From Certhia americana (Eukaryota; Chordata; Aves; Passeriformes; Certhiidae): a stretch of DNA of 64,000 bases. A model generated the notes under the pieces. That model searched no databases, was not told the DNA's origin, and saw nothing but the letters and a program-made list of their open reading frames with translations. Of this stretch, positions 45,222 through 56,659 are shown one piece after another. The stretch's first letter is position 1. Each line of letters opens with the position of its first letter. The DNA lies in NCBI GenBank assembly GCA_018697195.1, contig JAGMWU010000027.1, positions 15,577,219 through 15,641,218 of the forward strand, read 5' to 3'. The translations under genes and the position numbers were made by a program.

Positions 45222-46230
45222 TTAAGAGAGCTGCCACTCCAGAGGCCAGGCAGCAAGGGAAAGGATCGTGCACTCCGCTCCAGAGTCGCAAAGGTGCTTC
45301 TCCTCGAGGAAAGTGGCAGGATGCAGCTCCACATTGTGCGTCTGCAGCACTCGATCCACGAAGCTCCAGGGCAGACTTCGGGAAGAGCTTCCTGCACCAT
45401 GTGGATGGCCCTCAGACAGGCCAGTGGTCCAGTGAACTGGAGGCAGCCCAGGAAATCCAAAGTTGCCGTCTCCTTGCACCTGTTCAACCGCCCTAGGGAC
45501 AGAGAACTTAAAAAACACAAGGTGAACAAGCCCTGTTTGTCTAGGGATAGCGATAGAGGGGTTTGGCGTGGACACCGTTGCACAATTCTGTCCCGTAAAA
45601 TTCGCCTCAACCAACCCCATGTGCACAATCATGTCTTCCCCCAAGGGACCAATGGCACTCAGGGGGACCTTGTGCATCCCACTGGCTCCTGCCACAGCCA
45701 TCCCAGCGGAGCCCGCGCCAGGTACGGAGCAGAGCGGGCCCGCCCCAGATCCACCCCCCTCGGGTGCGGGGGAGGGACGGGACGCAGAGACAGACGCTGC
45801 CGCCGGAGCCGCTGCCGCGCTCGGCGTATCTGCTGCGCATGTGCCCCCCTCTGCCACAGCCGGCAGGGGAAGCGGGGGGGGAGCAGAGTCCGGGACCGCT
45901 TCCAAGGCGGTCCCGCCCTTCACCGATTCCCCGACCGCATGCATTGTCTCCCCGGAGCAGAACGGGACGGGTCGACCGTCATCCCTGACCGGACAGGACA
46001 AGAAATCGGTCAACACCCCCGCTCTCGCGGCTTCCACCACCTGCGCATGCTCGACAAGTTGTCCTGACGGGGCAGACCCCGCCACCGCCCCCGCCCCCCC
46101 CCCGAACACATGATCGGTGGCGGCAGACCGGAGTACACCCCTGCCGCCACCACGGGATACGTGGTCATGGAATCAGATGCGAGCAGGGCCGGGAACTGAC
46201 CCAGGGCTTCCCTGCCGCCTCCCAGCATAG
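45222..46230 (-). pseudogene. ERVK3 Gag proline-rich region fused to dUTPase and protease
   Basis: One 295-codon frame (45222-46109). The first half is Ala/Pro/Gly-rich, like the Gag region of ERVK2. It then runs directly into dUTPase C-terminal sequence: H-K-V-P-L-S-A-I-G-P-L-G near residue 144, then E-A-N-F-T-G-Q-N. Protease follows with C-D-S-G-A-E-C-T near residue 276. Capsid, nucleocapsid and the first dUTPase motifs are absent, so a deletion of about 1 kb has joined the parts in frame. D-S-G is a tolerated variant of D-T-G in aspartic proteases. The GC content is much higher than in its surroundings. Confidence 0.72.
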
Positions 46231-46236
46231 GAGAGG

Positions 46237-46934
46237 TGTTGAGAAAGAGTTAAGAGTTACTGTTTGTTATGTTATTGTTGCATAGTTAATGTTTTTGTTG
46301 TGTTAATAGTTAGTATGACTATTAAATAATGTTAACCAATAATAAAAACAATCACTTATTTTGTACCCCCCCACACTGTATCTTTACCCTAAGTTGCTGT
46401 ATCCTGTTTCGTGTTCCTGCATCCACTCTCCCAAGATACCTGTATCCTGTTTCCTGTTTCCATCGGGTCCCGCCTCCACTGCTCCTCTACATATGAAGTC
46501 TAAATAGCTCCACCCAGTATGCAAACCATGTGAACTCCCATGAATCTAGGCGACTACCGGAAGTGAGACCACCGTATGCAGACCCCTGAAGCCTGAAAGC
46601 CGATGCACAAATATTGTACAAAACCGTGCTGGAAGACTGGGCAGAACAACAGATTATTGTGGAGCTATTTTGTCATGTCGCTATAACCGCAACAGAACCT
46701 GCTCAGAGCCACCCCCTAGACCTCGACAAGCCAAAAATGGGAAATCTCCTATAGAACTCCTGTGAGCTTAGAGCCCCCAGCTCTGTTTTCAGGCAAAGCT
46801 GCTTGTACCTCCTCCTCTTCGTTGTCTGCAGCGAGCAGTGGTTGTGAGCGTGACCCCTCAAGCCCCCACACAGGCTAATCTAATAAAGGCTTAAAAAGGG
46901 AGTAGAAGGTCTCCTGGCCCTTTTATTCTTTTCA
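46237..46934 (+). mobile_element. Solo LTR-I inside ERVK3, TSD GAGG
   Basis: 698 bp, TGTTGAGAAAG to CTTTTCA, with GAGG at 46233-46236 and 46935-46938 (a 4-bp duplication, as in gamma elements). AATAAAGG near 46879 sets plus polarity. It splits the ERVK3 Gag between matrix and proline-rich region. Confidence 0.78.
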
Positions 46935-46938
46935 GAGG

Positions 46939-47425
46939 CACAAAGGGACGGCGGACCCTTTACAGTCTGCCGGGGTGGGGTGGTGAGGGGCCAGCATGGC
47001 TCCCTCGGGGCTGTCAGGAGCCCACGGGGCTCTGCACATCAGAGCGACCCCGCAGGGGGCAGGCGGGGGCCCTGCCTCTCGGAAGAGCCGAAATCCCCCT
47101 GGGAACTCCGCGAAGTCGCCGATTTCCGAAGGGACCCAGAGCCATATAGCTCCAAGGCCAGGTTCATTGCCTTCACGAGGAACAAAAGATCCTCCACATC
47201 CTCTTTATAATCAACGAAGAGAACCACCATAAGGCGATTTCCAACCAGAGACCAAGCAGTTCTAGAGAACACCTGCGAGCATTCGGGAAAGAACCCATTT
47301 CTCCTGGCCCACAAGAACAGATTTTTAAAATCATTCTGGGAGATAGGGACATTATTTTGGTCTAAAAAGTCTGCCCAGAGTTCCAGGGCCAAGGATTCTG
47401 TTCCAAACAGCCTAAAGGTCTCCAT
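46939..47425 (-). pseudogene. ERVK3 Gag matrix
   Basis: A minus-strand frame starting at 47425 and running at least 128 codons, mostly helical, with W-A-D-F-L-D near residue 17 and W-A-R-R-N-G-F-F near residue 39. It starts about 90 bp from the PBS, where Gag should begin. Matrix identity is inferred from position and composition; there is no Met-Gly start. It is truncated by LTR-I and a frameshift. Confidence 0.6.
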
Positions 47426-47516
47426 CGCAAAAACCCGAGAGAGAAAAAAAAAACCCCAAACGAGGGGGGGGGGGAACGGGACACGACCAAAACGGCCTCA
47501 CCCAGTGCTGTCCTTT

Positions 47517-47534
47517 CTCACTCGGCCGTCACCA
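47517..47534 (-). promoter_or_regulatory. ERVK3 primer-binding site
   Basis: The minus strand reads TGGTGACGGCCGAGTGAG two bases after the GCGACA end of the 5' LTR. The first seven bases fit a tRNA-Trp type complement but the rest does not, so the primer is unassigned. Confidence 0.65.
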
Positions 47535-47536
47535 GA

Positions 47537-47842
47537 TGTCGCAATACGACATGAACGAACACACATGCACACAACACCTTTCCTCAAGCGAGGCAGAAGA
47601 AAAAGAGGAAGGTTATTATAAAACTCTGATTTATATAGGTTGCACACATTTTCCCCTTGATTGGTTTAACCGATGACCTCCTCTGAGACCTCACTGGTCA
47701 AATCATAGGTCCATCATCTCTCACTTCCTTTTTAGAAAGGAATGCAAACAATCATTGTTTACAGAAATGTGTGTGGGAATCTGACTCCAGAAATTCACAA
47801 CATCAGAAGGCTAACAGAAAACATGCAAAGGCAAGGGCGACA
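47537..47842 (-). mobile_element. ERVK3 5' LTR (LTR-F)
   Basis: 306 bp, nearly identical to the 3' LTR at 42442-42747. Confidence 0.92.
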
Positions 47843-48750
47843 GAAACTTATAGGGAAAACCCTGATAAAGTGGCAAGGGTAGTGAAAATGATTATGAAAA
47901 CTTAAAATCCAGACTGGGAAGATATCCAAATGATATTAGATACTTTAATGGATTCTACTGAGAAAGAAATGGTACTTAGGGCAGGCAAGGAGAGGGTGAG
48001 AGAAGATATTAGGAATGGATTAGTAATGAGGAATTTAGATCAGAATTTTCCCACAGAGGACCCAGGGTGGGATCCTAATACATATGAGGGCACGCGAAGG
48101 CTGAAGCGATATCAAGAGTGGGTCCAGATAGGAGTCCAGACTGCTATGCCTAAAACTATGAATTGGTCTAAATTGTATGAGGTCAGACAGGAAAGGAAAG
48201 AATCTCCTACTGCCTTTTTGGAAAGGCTTAAGGAGACAGCAAGAAAATATACAGATCTCCAGCTAGACACAGAACAGGCAAAAGTTCAGCTCACTGTCAT
48301 TTTTCTTGGGCAATCACAAAATGATATTAGAAAGAAATTACAAAAATTAGAAGAGGAAGATTTGAAAAATCTTGATAAGCTGCTCAGGGTAGCATGGAAA
48401 GTCTATAATAACCGAGAAAAGGAATTAAGTAAGAACAGCAAAATCTCTTAGCAGTCATACAAGGGAAAGGAGTAACGGGACATGGGAGAGGCAGCAGAGG
48501 GAAGGGTAAGGGTGGACTTGGCAGAGGACAAGGGGGAGCAGTCATGCCAGGACTGGGTATAAATCAATGTGCCTTTTGTAAGCAAGAGGGACATTGGAAA
48601 TGCAAGTGCCCAAACCAGTTTAACCACGGCAATCAGTTCAGCCAGGATGCTGTGCCCTTCATGGTATTAGGGGAATACAGACTTGAATCAAGTCAGAAGC
48701 TAATACAAGAACCTTGGGTAACTATACAGCTGGGGGAAAAGAGATAAATT
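47843..48750 (+). pseudogene. D gag, capsid and nucleocapsid
   Basis: Continues the capsid after ERVK3. A 173-codon frame (47930-48451) holds the capsid C-terminal half, with M-N-W-S-K-L-Y near residue 77 and P-T-A-F-L-E-R-L-K-E near residue 92, followed by a K/E-rich tail. The nucleocapsid frame (48544-48747) has one zinc knuckle C-A-F-C-K-Q-E-G-H-W-K-C-K-C (48568-48609), an intact CX2CX4HX4C. A stop near 48451 separates the two frames. Confidence 0.88.
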
Positions 48751-49010
48751 CCTGGTGGATACGGAAGCCACATATTCTGTATTAAATGATTTGAGAGGGC
48801 CAAGTGGGAACAAATCAGCCACAATAGTCCGTGCCACAGGGAAGGAGAAGAATCGGCCATTCCTACAACCCCTAGACTTGTGTTTTGGAAATAAAGTCTT
48901 AACACATAAATTCTAGTACGTCCCTGAATGCCCAATCCCACATCTAGGGTGAGATTTATTAGTGAAACTTGATACAGTAACAACATTTGAGAATGGAGAG
49001 CTTTTAATGA
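48740..49010 (+). pseudogene. D protease
   Basis: Reads F-L-V-D-T-E-A-T-Y-S-V-L (D-T-E at 48758-48766). The glycine after D-T is glutamate, one G-to-A change, which should abolish activity. Stops lie near 48915 and 48953. Confidence 0.85.
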
Positions 49011-49933
49011 AAATACCTGAATCAAAAACAGGACAAATTTTAATGATAAAAGAAAAACTGCTTCCTACTATCCCTAGGGAAGTAGAAGAAGCAGTAATTC
49101 CCCTTGTATGGGAAACAGAGATACAAGGAAAATCTAAATTAGCACAACCAGTACACATAGAATTAAAAGAAGGAACAAAAGTCGTACAGGTGAAACAGTA
49201 TCCTATAAAACCAGAAGCATGACAAGGAATAGTAAAAATCATTTATTAATTTTTAAAATACCAAATTTTAGGAGAATGTGAATCAGAATATAACACACCG
49301 ATATTCCCATTAAAGAAACCAAACAGAGAGTATAATCTAGTGCAGCATCTAAGAGCAATAAATGAAATAACTAAAGACATTTATCCAGTGGTTGCCAATC
49401 CATAGACATTGTTATCATCTGTAAGAGAAAAGTATAAGTGGTTTACTGTAATTGATTTAAAAGATGCCTTTTCCTACATTCCCCTTGACAAAGAGAGTAA
49501 GAAACTGTTTGCTTTCGAGTGGGAGACCCCAGAAAGTGGAAGAAAAACCCAACTCACCTGGACCCGACTTCCACAAGGATACAGGAATAGTCCTACCCTA
49601 TTTGGAAACCAACTAGCAAAGGAGCTGGAGACCTGGACTAAAAATGGACAAGTACCAAGAAATCAATACCTGTTGTTACAGTATGTTGATGGTATACTAA
49701 TAGCTACAGAAGAAAAGACAACCTGTGTAAAAGTAACAACTGAAATCTTAAATTCACTGGGAATGGGAGGATATAAAGTGTCTAAAGAGAAAGCACAAAT
49801 TGCACAGCAGACTGTGATTTACCTGGGATGTGAAATCTCACAAGGGCAATGAAAACTAAGTAATAACCGTATCCAAGCTTTTTGTGCTATTCCAGAACCC
49901 CAGAATTTACATGAGCTGTGAGTCTTCCTTGGG
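49011..49933 (+). pseudogene. D reverse transcriptase
   Basis: Fingers at 49100-49400 with Q-Y-P-I near 49197 and a stop at 49220. A 147-codon palm frame (49409-49852) has F-T-V-I-D-L-K-D-A-F near residue 12, L-P-Q-G-Y-R-N-S-P near residue 54 and the catalytic box Y-V-D-G (49682-49693), losing the second Asp. Y-L-G-C-E-I marks the thumb. Inactive. Confidence 0.88.
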
Positions 49934-51004
49934 ATGACAGGGTGGTGTCACCGGTGGATCATGGACTATGGACTAATTGCGAAACCCCTGTATGAAGCCC
50001 GTAAGACACAGCCGTTTACCTGGGGCAGACCACAGAAGGAGGCCTTCCTCAAATTAAAGGAGGCATTGACAACTGCTCCTGCGTTAGGATTAACCAATTT
50101 GTCTAAAGACTTTCAACTGTTTGTACATGAGAGGCAACGCCTAGCACTGGGAATGCTGACCCAATGCCTGGGAAGCTGGAAAAGGCCGGTAGGCTACTTT
50201 TCCAAACAGCTTGACAACATAAGTGCTGGATGGCCTTCATGTCTACGGGCAGTTGCAGCCACCGTGATGCTGATACAAGAAACCAGAAAACTGATGATGG
50301 GTAGAAACATAGATGACTATGTACCACACATGGTAACCACTGTTTTAGAACAAAAGGGGGGCCATTGGCTATCCCCAAGCCAGATGATAGAATTCCAAGT
50401 AATCATAACAGAGCAGGATGATGTAACATTAAAGACAACTAACCTTTTGAATCCAGCTTTGTTCCTAGGTACCACAACTGAAGAAGGCCCACTAGAACAT
50501 CACTGTGTAAAAGTAATAGAACACACCTATTCAGCTAGAGGAGACCTGAAAGACATTCCATTAGAACAACTGGACTGGGAGTTATTCACAGATGGAAATA
50601 GCTTTATGGAGAATGGGACCAGATACGCTGGATATGCGGTAACAACAATAAGTACAGTGGTGGAGGCAAAGGCCTTACCATCAAACACATCTGCTCAACA
50701 GGCAGAACTAATTGCCCTAACCAGAACACTAGAATTGAGTAAAGGAAAGAAGGTCAATATATGGACTGATTCAAAATATGCTTTTGGAGTGGTGCGCATC
50801 CACAGGGCACTGTGGAAGGAAAGAGGACTGCTGTCTTCTCAAGGTACACATATCAAACATCAAGATGTAATCCTGCAATTAATAAAAGCAGTACAAAAAC
50901 CTGAACAAGTAGCAATTATGCATTGCAAGGCACACCAATCAGGAAACTCCAAAATTTGTGAGGGAAATCGGAAAGCAAATTGGACAGCTAGGCAAGCTGC
51001 TTGA
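49934..51004 (+). pseudogene. D RT connection and RNase H, 356-codon open frame
   Basis: The longest open frame in the window. Connection-domain motifs F-T-W-G near residue 28, P-V-G-Y-F-S near 85 and S-A-G-W-P near 97 precede a full RNase H: F-T-D-G-N-S (Asp at about 50591), A-E-L-I-A-L-T, W-T-D-S-K-Y-A-F-G-V. The tether is normal for a gammaretrovirus. It ends in a stop at the RNase H/integrase boundary. Confidence 0.9.
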
Positions 51005-52212
51005 AAAGTGCAAATTGAAATGGCATTAATACCTTCAAAACCCAATATATTTCAATTTAATTTGCCTCCAAAACTGAACTATTCAACAGAAGATGAGAAG
51101 TTAGGGCATTCTTTAAATGCACAAAAGAATTCAGAAGGGTGGTATATCATTGCACTGGGACAAATAGTGGTACCCCCTTGATAATGAGAGAAATTTTACA
51201 AATTAAACATAATGAATGTCATTGGGGAGCAGAGACATTGGTGAAAATGCTAAAACGAAGTCTAATCTCATTATGGATGCTAACGATGGCAAAATCAGTA
51301 ATGTCAAAATGTGAAATCTGCCTAAGGAATAACCCAGTAGCTAGACAACAGGCACAATTAGGAAGAATTTGAATAGGAATAGAACCAGGAGATTATTGGC
51401 AAGTAGATTTTGTTGAATTGCCAAGGACCCGAGGGTACAAGTATCTGTTAGTAGGGACTGATACATTATCTGGTTGGCCAGAGGCTCTTCCCTGTCGCAC
51501 AAACCAGGCAAAGGAAACCGTTAAATGGTTATTACAAGAAATAATTCCAAGATTTGAGGTGCATCTAGGAATATCATCAGATAGGGGCCCACATTTTATC
51601 GCCACAGTAGTGAAAGAAGTGAGTAGGTTGCTCGGAATAGCCTGGTACCTACATAAACCATGGACACCCCAATCAAGTAGACAGGTAGAGAGGATGAATC
51701 AGACACTAAAAGGGCAAATTAACAAAATATGTCAAAAAGCTAAGTTACAATGGCCACAGGCTTTACCAATAGCATTGCCGAGAATCCAGATAAAAACTAG
51801 GAGTGGGATGTCCGTGAGTCCTTACAAGGTACTGTATGGGAAATCATATGAATCTCCTGAACCAAACCCAAGTGTACATATTACAGAAAAGCAAGAGGTG
51901 TATAACTATGTTTTGTCTCTTGGGAAAACTCTAGCTCGGCTTCGGAGCACCCTCATGTGGAATAGACCGCTGACTCTCGAAAATCCGGTCCACGGTATCC
52001 ATCCAGGAGACATGGTGTACATTAAAACCTGGAACTAGGCGCCACTGAAAGAAAGGTGGAAAGGACCCTACCAGGTATTGCTGACCACCTTCACAGCAGT
52101 CAAAGTAGCTGAAGTGGATCCCTGGATACATTACACCAGAGTGAAGAAAGTTCATGAACTGTGGACTGCACAGGGGGATGGGCCAATGAAGTTACAGATA
52201 AGATGTATTTAA
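51005..52212 (+). pseudogene. D integrase, catalytic residues intact
   Basis: Zinc domain at 51139-51372: H-x3-H (residues 24 and 28) and C-x2-C (58 and 61) are present. The core frame 51418-52038 continues the D-D-E set: Asp in Q-V-D-F (51406), Asp in S-S-D-R (51580) and Glu in Q-V-E-R (51688), with 35 residues between the last two. The C-terminal domain has H-P-G-D-M-V-Y-I near 52002 and, past a stop at 52036, [11 protein letters not shown] near 52058. Stops at about 51180, 51370 and 52036 break it. Confidence 0.9.
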
Positions 52213-54461
52213 CTGTTTCAAAATGTTCGGGTAATCAGTAATTGTGACAATGCCCATTTTAGGGCTATTAGTGTCATGAGCAGGAATCAGTGTTACTTTG
52301 GGATGTGAAATGTAACAGGATCAGCTAATAGCTCTTCATTCTAGAATGAAGAGAGATGTTCAAACAGGAACACAGGTGATATAGGTTTCCAATGCAATTC
52401 AAGCAGAAAATGTAATGATTGGATTAATCAAAGACTTTGCCAAAATGCAAAACACTAGTAGAATAACTGCCTGTCTGCCAATACCAAAGGCTGCAGGAGA
52501 CCCGACAAATTGGGGAATAATAACATCTGATTTACCCAAGATACAAAAGATCAAAACAATTGCATGGTAAACTGGTACCAGAGTCGAGACAAGTAATCAA
52601 AGAGACCTGGAAACTAATAGGAGAATGGATGAAACCTATGAGAAAGCAAGACTGTATTGCAAGTCATGGCAAAATAGGGGAATTTATAAAGTTGTCACTA
52701 TTGGATCATAACAATATAATATGGGAATGCTTCTTGTGTAGTGGTCTGCCCTGCAGATAGGGGTGGAAATCTTAAATCCAAACCATGGGTCAGGTCTCAG
52801 TCAGGGTGAGCTGGTACCCACCCCCAATTACCTCATTTGGTTTATGGAAATCATTTCCAGAAAGTTCTCAGTTCTCGTTGTTGTTATTGGTTAACTTTTG
52901 CTGCAATATTTTCCATATTCCTAATCGCCTTCCCCCATTGGATTATCCCTACTTTCTCCACCCTAAACCCCTCCCCCGTGTTCGTGCTTAAGAATGCTGT
53001 TACCCTGGACCTTCCCGCTCTTTTTCGGTCCATTCCCTTGTACGGTGCACAGCTTATAGTTTGTTATTTTCCCATTATTAAAAGGTTCTGTTTCTGGACG
53101 ACCAAATCAGAGTGTCTCTCTCACAAAGACGCCAAGGGTGGGTGACCTGAGACGAAGCTCCGGTTATCTCATCCGGGCTAGAATCGGACGCTTCATTCTT
53201 GCCAAAATATAAAAAGGCTAGAGAAAACGTTTCAGATACCATTCTTGTATGGAAGTGTGAAGAAAAAGATTGGAAAGATCGAACTGAGACCTGGGACAGC
53301 ACATGGTCAATGAGTATACTCCAAAAATGCCAATACATGGCAGACACCCCCATGTGCATTAAATAGGAGGGTTCTGAAAATGAGACAGACCCAGGAGTAA
53401 TTAATACTGCCACTAGCAGTAAATTAGAGGCAAATAAATTGGTGGACATGTGATAAGATTTATAATTGTGCCTCATGATATAGAAATAAAACAAATGCCA
53501 CCACTGGCAGTAGCTTTGCGAATTGGTTTTGCCTGTAGAGGAGTCAAACACAAACAAGGTAAACTGAATTATAGAGTAGCAATAGGGTGTAGTAGAAGTA
53601 CAGTTCAGAGTCCAGGACAATTTGTATGGGCCTTAAGTGATGGCACTTGGACTATCCATCTGCCTGTAGATGGTAAAGTAAAAGAAAGTACTTTAGGCCT
53701 CCCCACTTTATGCCCAATTTGGAAGAAATCCCCTATTTAAGGGAAAACATGAACTTCTACAAATAAGAACAAGACGGGAAGTTCAGGAAAATGAAAATCA
53801 GGATGAGGAAGCTTGGCAAGAACCCTCTAGTGGAGTAAAGTTTGGATGGGCCCTAGAATCCTTGTTCTGTCCTATAGCAAATAATCAAAATAGAGAAATG
53901 CTGTACAAACTTACAGGTCAAGTGGAAAGATTGGCAAGAGTCACCAGAGAAGGGTTTAAAGAATTGAATGTGCGATTACAAGCCACAACAAAAATGACCC
54001 TGCAAAACAGATTAGCCTTAGATATGCTACTCCTAAAGGAACATGGAGTGTGTGGATATTTAAAAGAACAAATAGATCATTGCTGCATCCACATCCCAAA
54101 TGTAACTGCAGATGTAGAACATGACATTAGTCGGTTAAAGCAAGTAGAACATGAAGCACAGGAAAAACAAAAAGACTTAACTACAAGTTGGATAGATAAA
54201 ATTTTTAAAGGGTTAGGATGGAATGTAAGTTCATGGATTAAATCTATCATTGAGAATTTGATAATCCTGATGATCATGTTTTTAGCAATTTTGTTAATCT
54301 ATGCTATTCTGAAAAGAGAAATACAGAAAAGAGCATCCTGGAATCAGAAGAAAATAAAAGCATTGACCCGAAACAGAAACCCGCATCCCTCATCCTCACA
54401 TCTTCTGGCCCAAGATAATGCTTATAACAACTGTAGATTTGAAGATGATCATCAAGTCTAA
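52213..54461 (+). pseudogene. D env, split by solo LTR-H
   Basis: The surface subunit is in pieces at 52216-52736 and 53202-53860; the LTR-H insert lies between. The transmembrane subunit frame 53862-54461 (199 codons) has a heptad region, an immunosuppressive-domain-like stretch, a Cys/Cys-Cys motif whose spacing is nine residues, a second heptad region and an anchor I-I-E-N-L-I-I-L-M-I-M-F near residues 129-150, then a charged tail. The frame is open to its stop at 54461. The gene is inactive through stops in the surface subunit. Confidence 0.82.
52737..53195 (+). mobile_element. Solo LTR-H in D env, TSD TTCTTG
   Basis: 459 bp, TGTAGTGG to GGACGCTTCA, with a perfect 6-bp duplication TTCTTG (52731-52736 and 53196-53201). 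It is the same family as 4091-4550. Confidence 0.95.
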
Positions 54462-54513
54462 AAACTGTATAAAGTGAAAGCATTACACTTATTATAGTAA
54501 CGTGAAATACTTT

Positions 54514-54528
54514 CAAAGGGGGGAATAA
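54514..54528 (+). promoter_or_regulatory. D polypurine tract
   Basis: AAAGGGGGGAATAA directly before the 3' LTR. Confidence 0.88.
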
Positions 54529-54880
54529 TCTTAGTATAGGGTTAAAAAGTTCTGAGTTTAAAATGTTCTGAAAATCATGGGAAAAGAAATCAAACATAAA
54601 TCCAAGGGAGGCAGGAAAGGAATGTTATTCATTGTTTTTGGTAAGCCATGTGAAATTGTACCTGTGATTAAGTGTACTTACGATAGCACATAGAACAATA
54701 TGAGTATGATTAATATTGCTTGAACAATTATAGTCATATAATTGAATAGAGTAAATATGTGCATTTTGAACAAGGCCGACAGAGCTAAATTTGGGTTTGT
54801 ACCCCTAGCACCCCGGCCACCATTAATAAAAGCACCTCTCATGTAATCCTTTTGTGATTATGTGTGTCTGTATGCGAACA
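54529..54880 (+). mobile_element. D 3' LTR
   Basis: 352 bp, matching 40914-41264 throughout. The first bases read TCTTAG instead of TGTTAG. AATAAAAG lies near 54825. Confidence 0.92.
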
Positions 54881-55305
54881 GTAATGTTTATGGTTAGTTG
54901 AATGGTTTTGAGTTTAGTGAGTTGGCTTGATTTATTATTTTTTTTAGTAGCTTTTGAGATTTTTTGTGTTGGGTTTTATATGGTTTTTTTTTACTTTTGT
55001 TTTTTTTTTATAATGTGATAAGAATTATTAGTAAAAAGAGTGTATTGTGCTTTTTCTGCTGGCAGTTGGTTGTATGGTGGAGGTTTTAGTATGTATTATT
55101 TGATTTTGTTCTTTTTTGCTAGTTAGATTAAGGTTTTCATTTTTGGGTTAAATTCGTAAGTATTTTTAAAATTTTCGGGTGACTTAGCTTTTTAACATGT
55201 GTGTGTTGTGGATGAGAGTAATTTATTTGTTTCATGTGGTATTGGTGGTATGGTGTGTAGAGGGAATTTTTGGTTTGAATATTTATTTTAGTATCGGTAG
55301 TCAGG

Positions 55306-55920
55306 TCTCGGGTTTTATATACGCGACGATGTTTTTCCCGAGAGTGTAAAAGTCTTTTGCCCAGCACCGAGATAGAAGGAAAAAACCGAGAGCCGTCTCC
55401 TCTGCTTCTTCAAGGCTGTTTATTTTTCTCTTATCAGCACAATTTCTTCTCTGACCCACAGAGATCTGTTCAGCAGGTCAGCTCACGGGGAAGTGACCCA
55501 GCCCCAAAGGTGACGATTATCTTTATACTACAAACTACGTAATCAGTATTTATAATTCTTCACCAATAACTATTTTCTATGTTAGAAGGTTAGATTCTAT
55601 TCTAAGCCAACTATAATGTGCCACCTCACTGCAGAACATGGAGGCAAGGAAGAAGAAGGAAGAAACCCAAAAGCCATGTGCTTCCTCCATCTTGTCATCA
55701 CCTGCTTACCATCCTAAAATCCCCATATATCTAAAATTCTCACCCTGTGATAAAACTATGCACTATTCTACTATTTAATACACACTCTTAAATACCCTGC
55801 TTCATTTCAGAGCTTAAAAGCCCTTTTTCCATGAACAAAGGTTAAAAACACTGTTTGTCAGAGATTCTAAAATCTCTCAAACATGCAAAGAGAAATTTGT
55901 CATATTTCCAGACTCCGACA
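55306..55920 (-). mobile_element. Solo LTR-B in P, TSD GTCAGG
   Basis: 615 bp. On the minus strand it begins TGTCGGAGTCTG and ends AACCCGAGA. The 6-bp duplication GTCAGG is perfect (55300-55305 and 55921-55926). Its composition is normal while the P sequence around it is C-depleted. Confidence 0.95.
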
Positions 55921-56659
55921 GTCAGGGTGCCAGGAGGAGCTGTGTTTTAGTGTTTATTACTTTCTAGGTAGTTTGGATTTTTTGATAGGTTGTTAAATTT
56001 TTTTTGGGGGGGTGTAGTTGGTTTTTGATTTTTTGTAGTTTTTATTTAAAAATTTTAATGGTTGACTTTGAGATTTATTAGGTACTTTTTGTTAAACATT
56101 TTAGGATAGATTTTTTTTTTTGTAGTAGAGTATGTTTCTTATATTTGATTTTGTTTTGATTAGGCAAAGAGTTATTGTATGAATGGTTTTTTATTTGATT
56201 TGGGTGAAGGTATGTTGTTGTTTAGGGTTTTATTGGAAAGCGAGTTTTTTGTGGGTAATTAGGTAAAGAGGGTTTATGATTTGTTTGTATTTAGGAATAT
56301 GCATTTTTTAAAAAGTTTACAGTGCTTAGGAAAATTTGTAGGTTTTCTGTTGGTTGGTGGAGACGTGATTTTGTTGATGATATTAGTGGAAATTTGATGT
56401 TTATTTTGTTATTTTATTTTTAGGAATTGGATTTTTTGAGTAGGTTTTTCAAGTTTGGGTTTTTTGATGGTGAAATTAGTTTTTAGGAGAATTTGGATTT
56501 TTTTAAAATACTTTTGTTGTGCTTTTTATATAATGATATTATTCATCTATTGTAGATGTTTTAGAGTTTTAGTTTTTTTAGTGTAGTTTGAATTAGTTTA
56601 TAGTAGATGATAGGATTGTATTTTTACTTTTGGGGTAGTTTGTTTTAGATGTATTGCAC

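Larger units (their letters stand above)
42442..47842 (-). mobile_element. ERVK3 provirus, deleted, TSD GAAAC
   Basis: Minus-strand provirus of 5401 bp with LTR-F at both ends (42442-42747 and 47537-47842), almost identical to each other, and a 5-bp duplication GAAAC on the outer flanks (42437-42441 and 47843-47847). The interior, in its own direction, is PBS, Gag matrix, [solo LTR-I], proline-rich Gag fused to dUTPase-protease, RT, RNase H, integrase, polypurine tract. CA, NC and env are missing. It sits in the gag gene of D, whose capsid frame continues on both sides. Confidence 0.93.
40914..54880 (+). mobile_element. Gamma provirus D, complete ends, TSD GTAA
   Basis: The LTRs 40914-41264 and 54529-54880 are near-identical in length and sequence. 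The flanks are a perfect 4-bp GTAA (40910-40913 and 54881-54884), the length typical of gammaretroviral integrase. Gene order is LTR, PBS, gag, pro, pol, env, LTR. The interior is enlarged by ERVK3 (42442-47842) and solo LTR-H (52737-53195). It lies in P and is not C-depleted, so it postdates the editing of P. Confidence 0.93.

Noticed and set aside
45294..46113. Long plus-strand frames (257 and 181 codons) over the ERVK3 gag-pro region
   Set aside because: They are antisense shadows of the 295-codon minus-strand frame, which has recognisable dUTPase and protease motifs.
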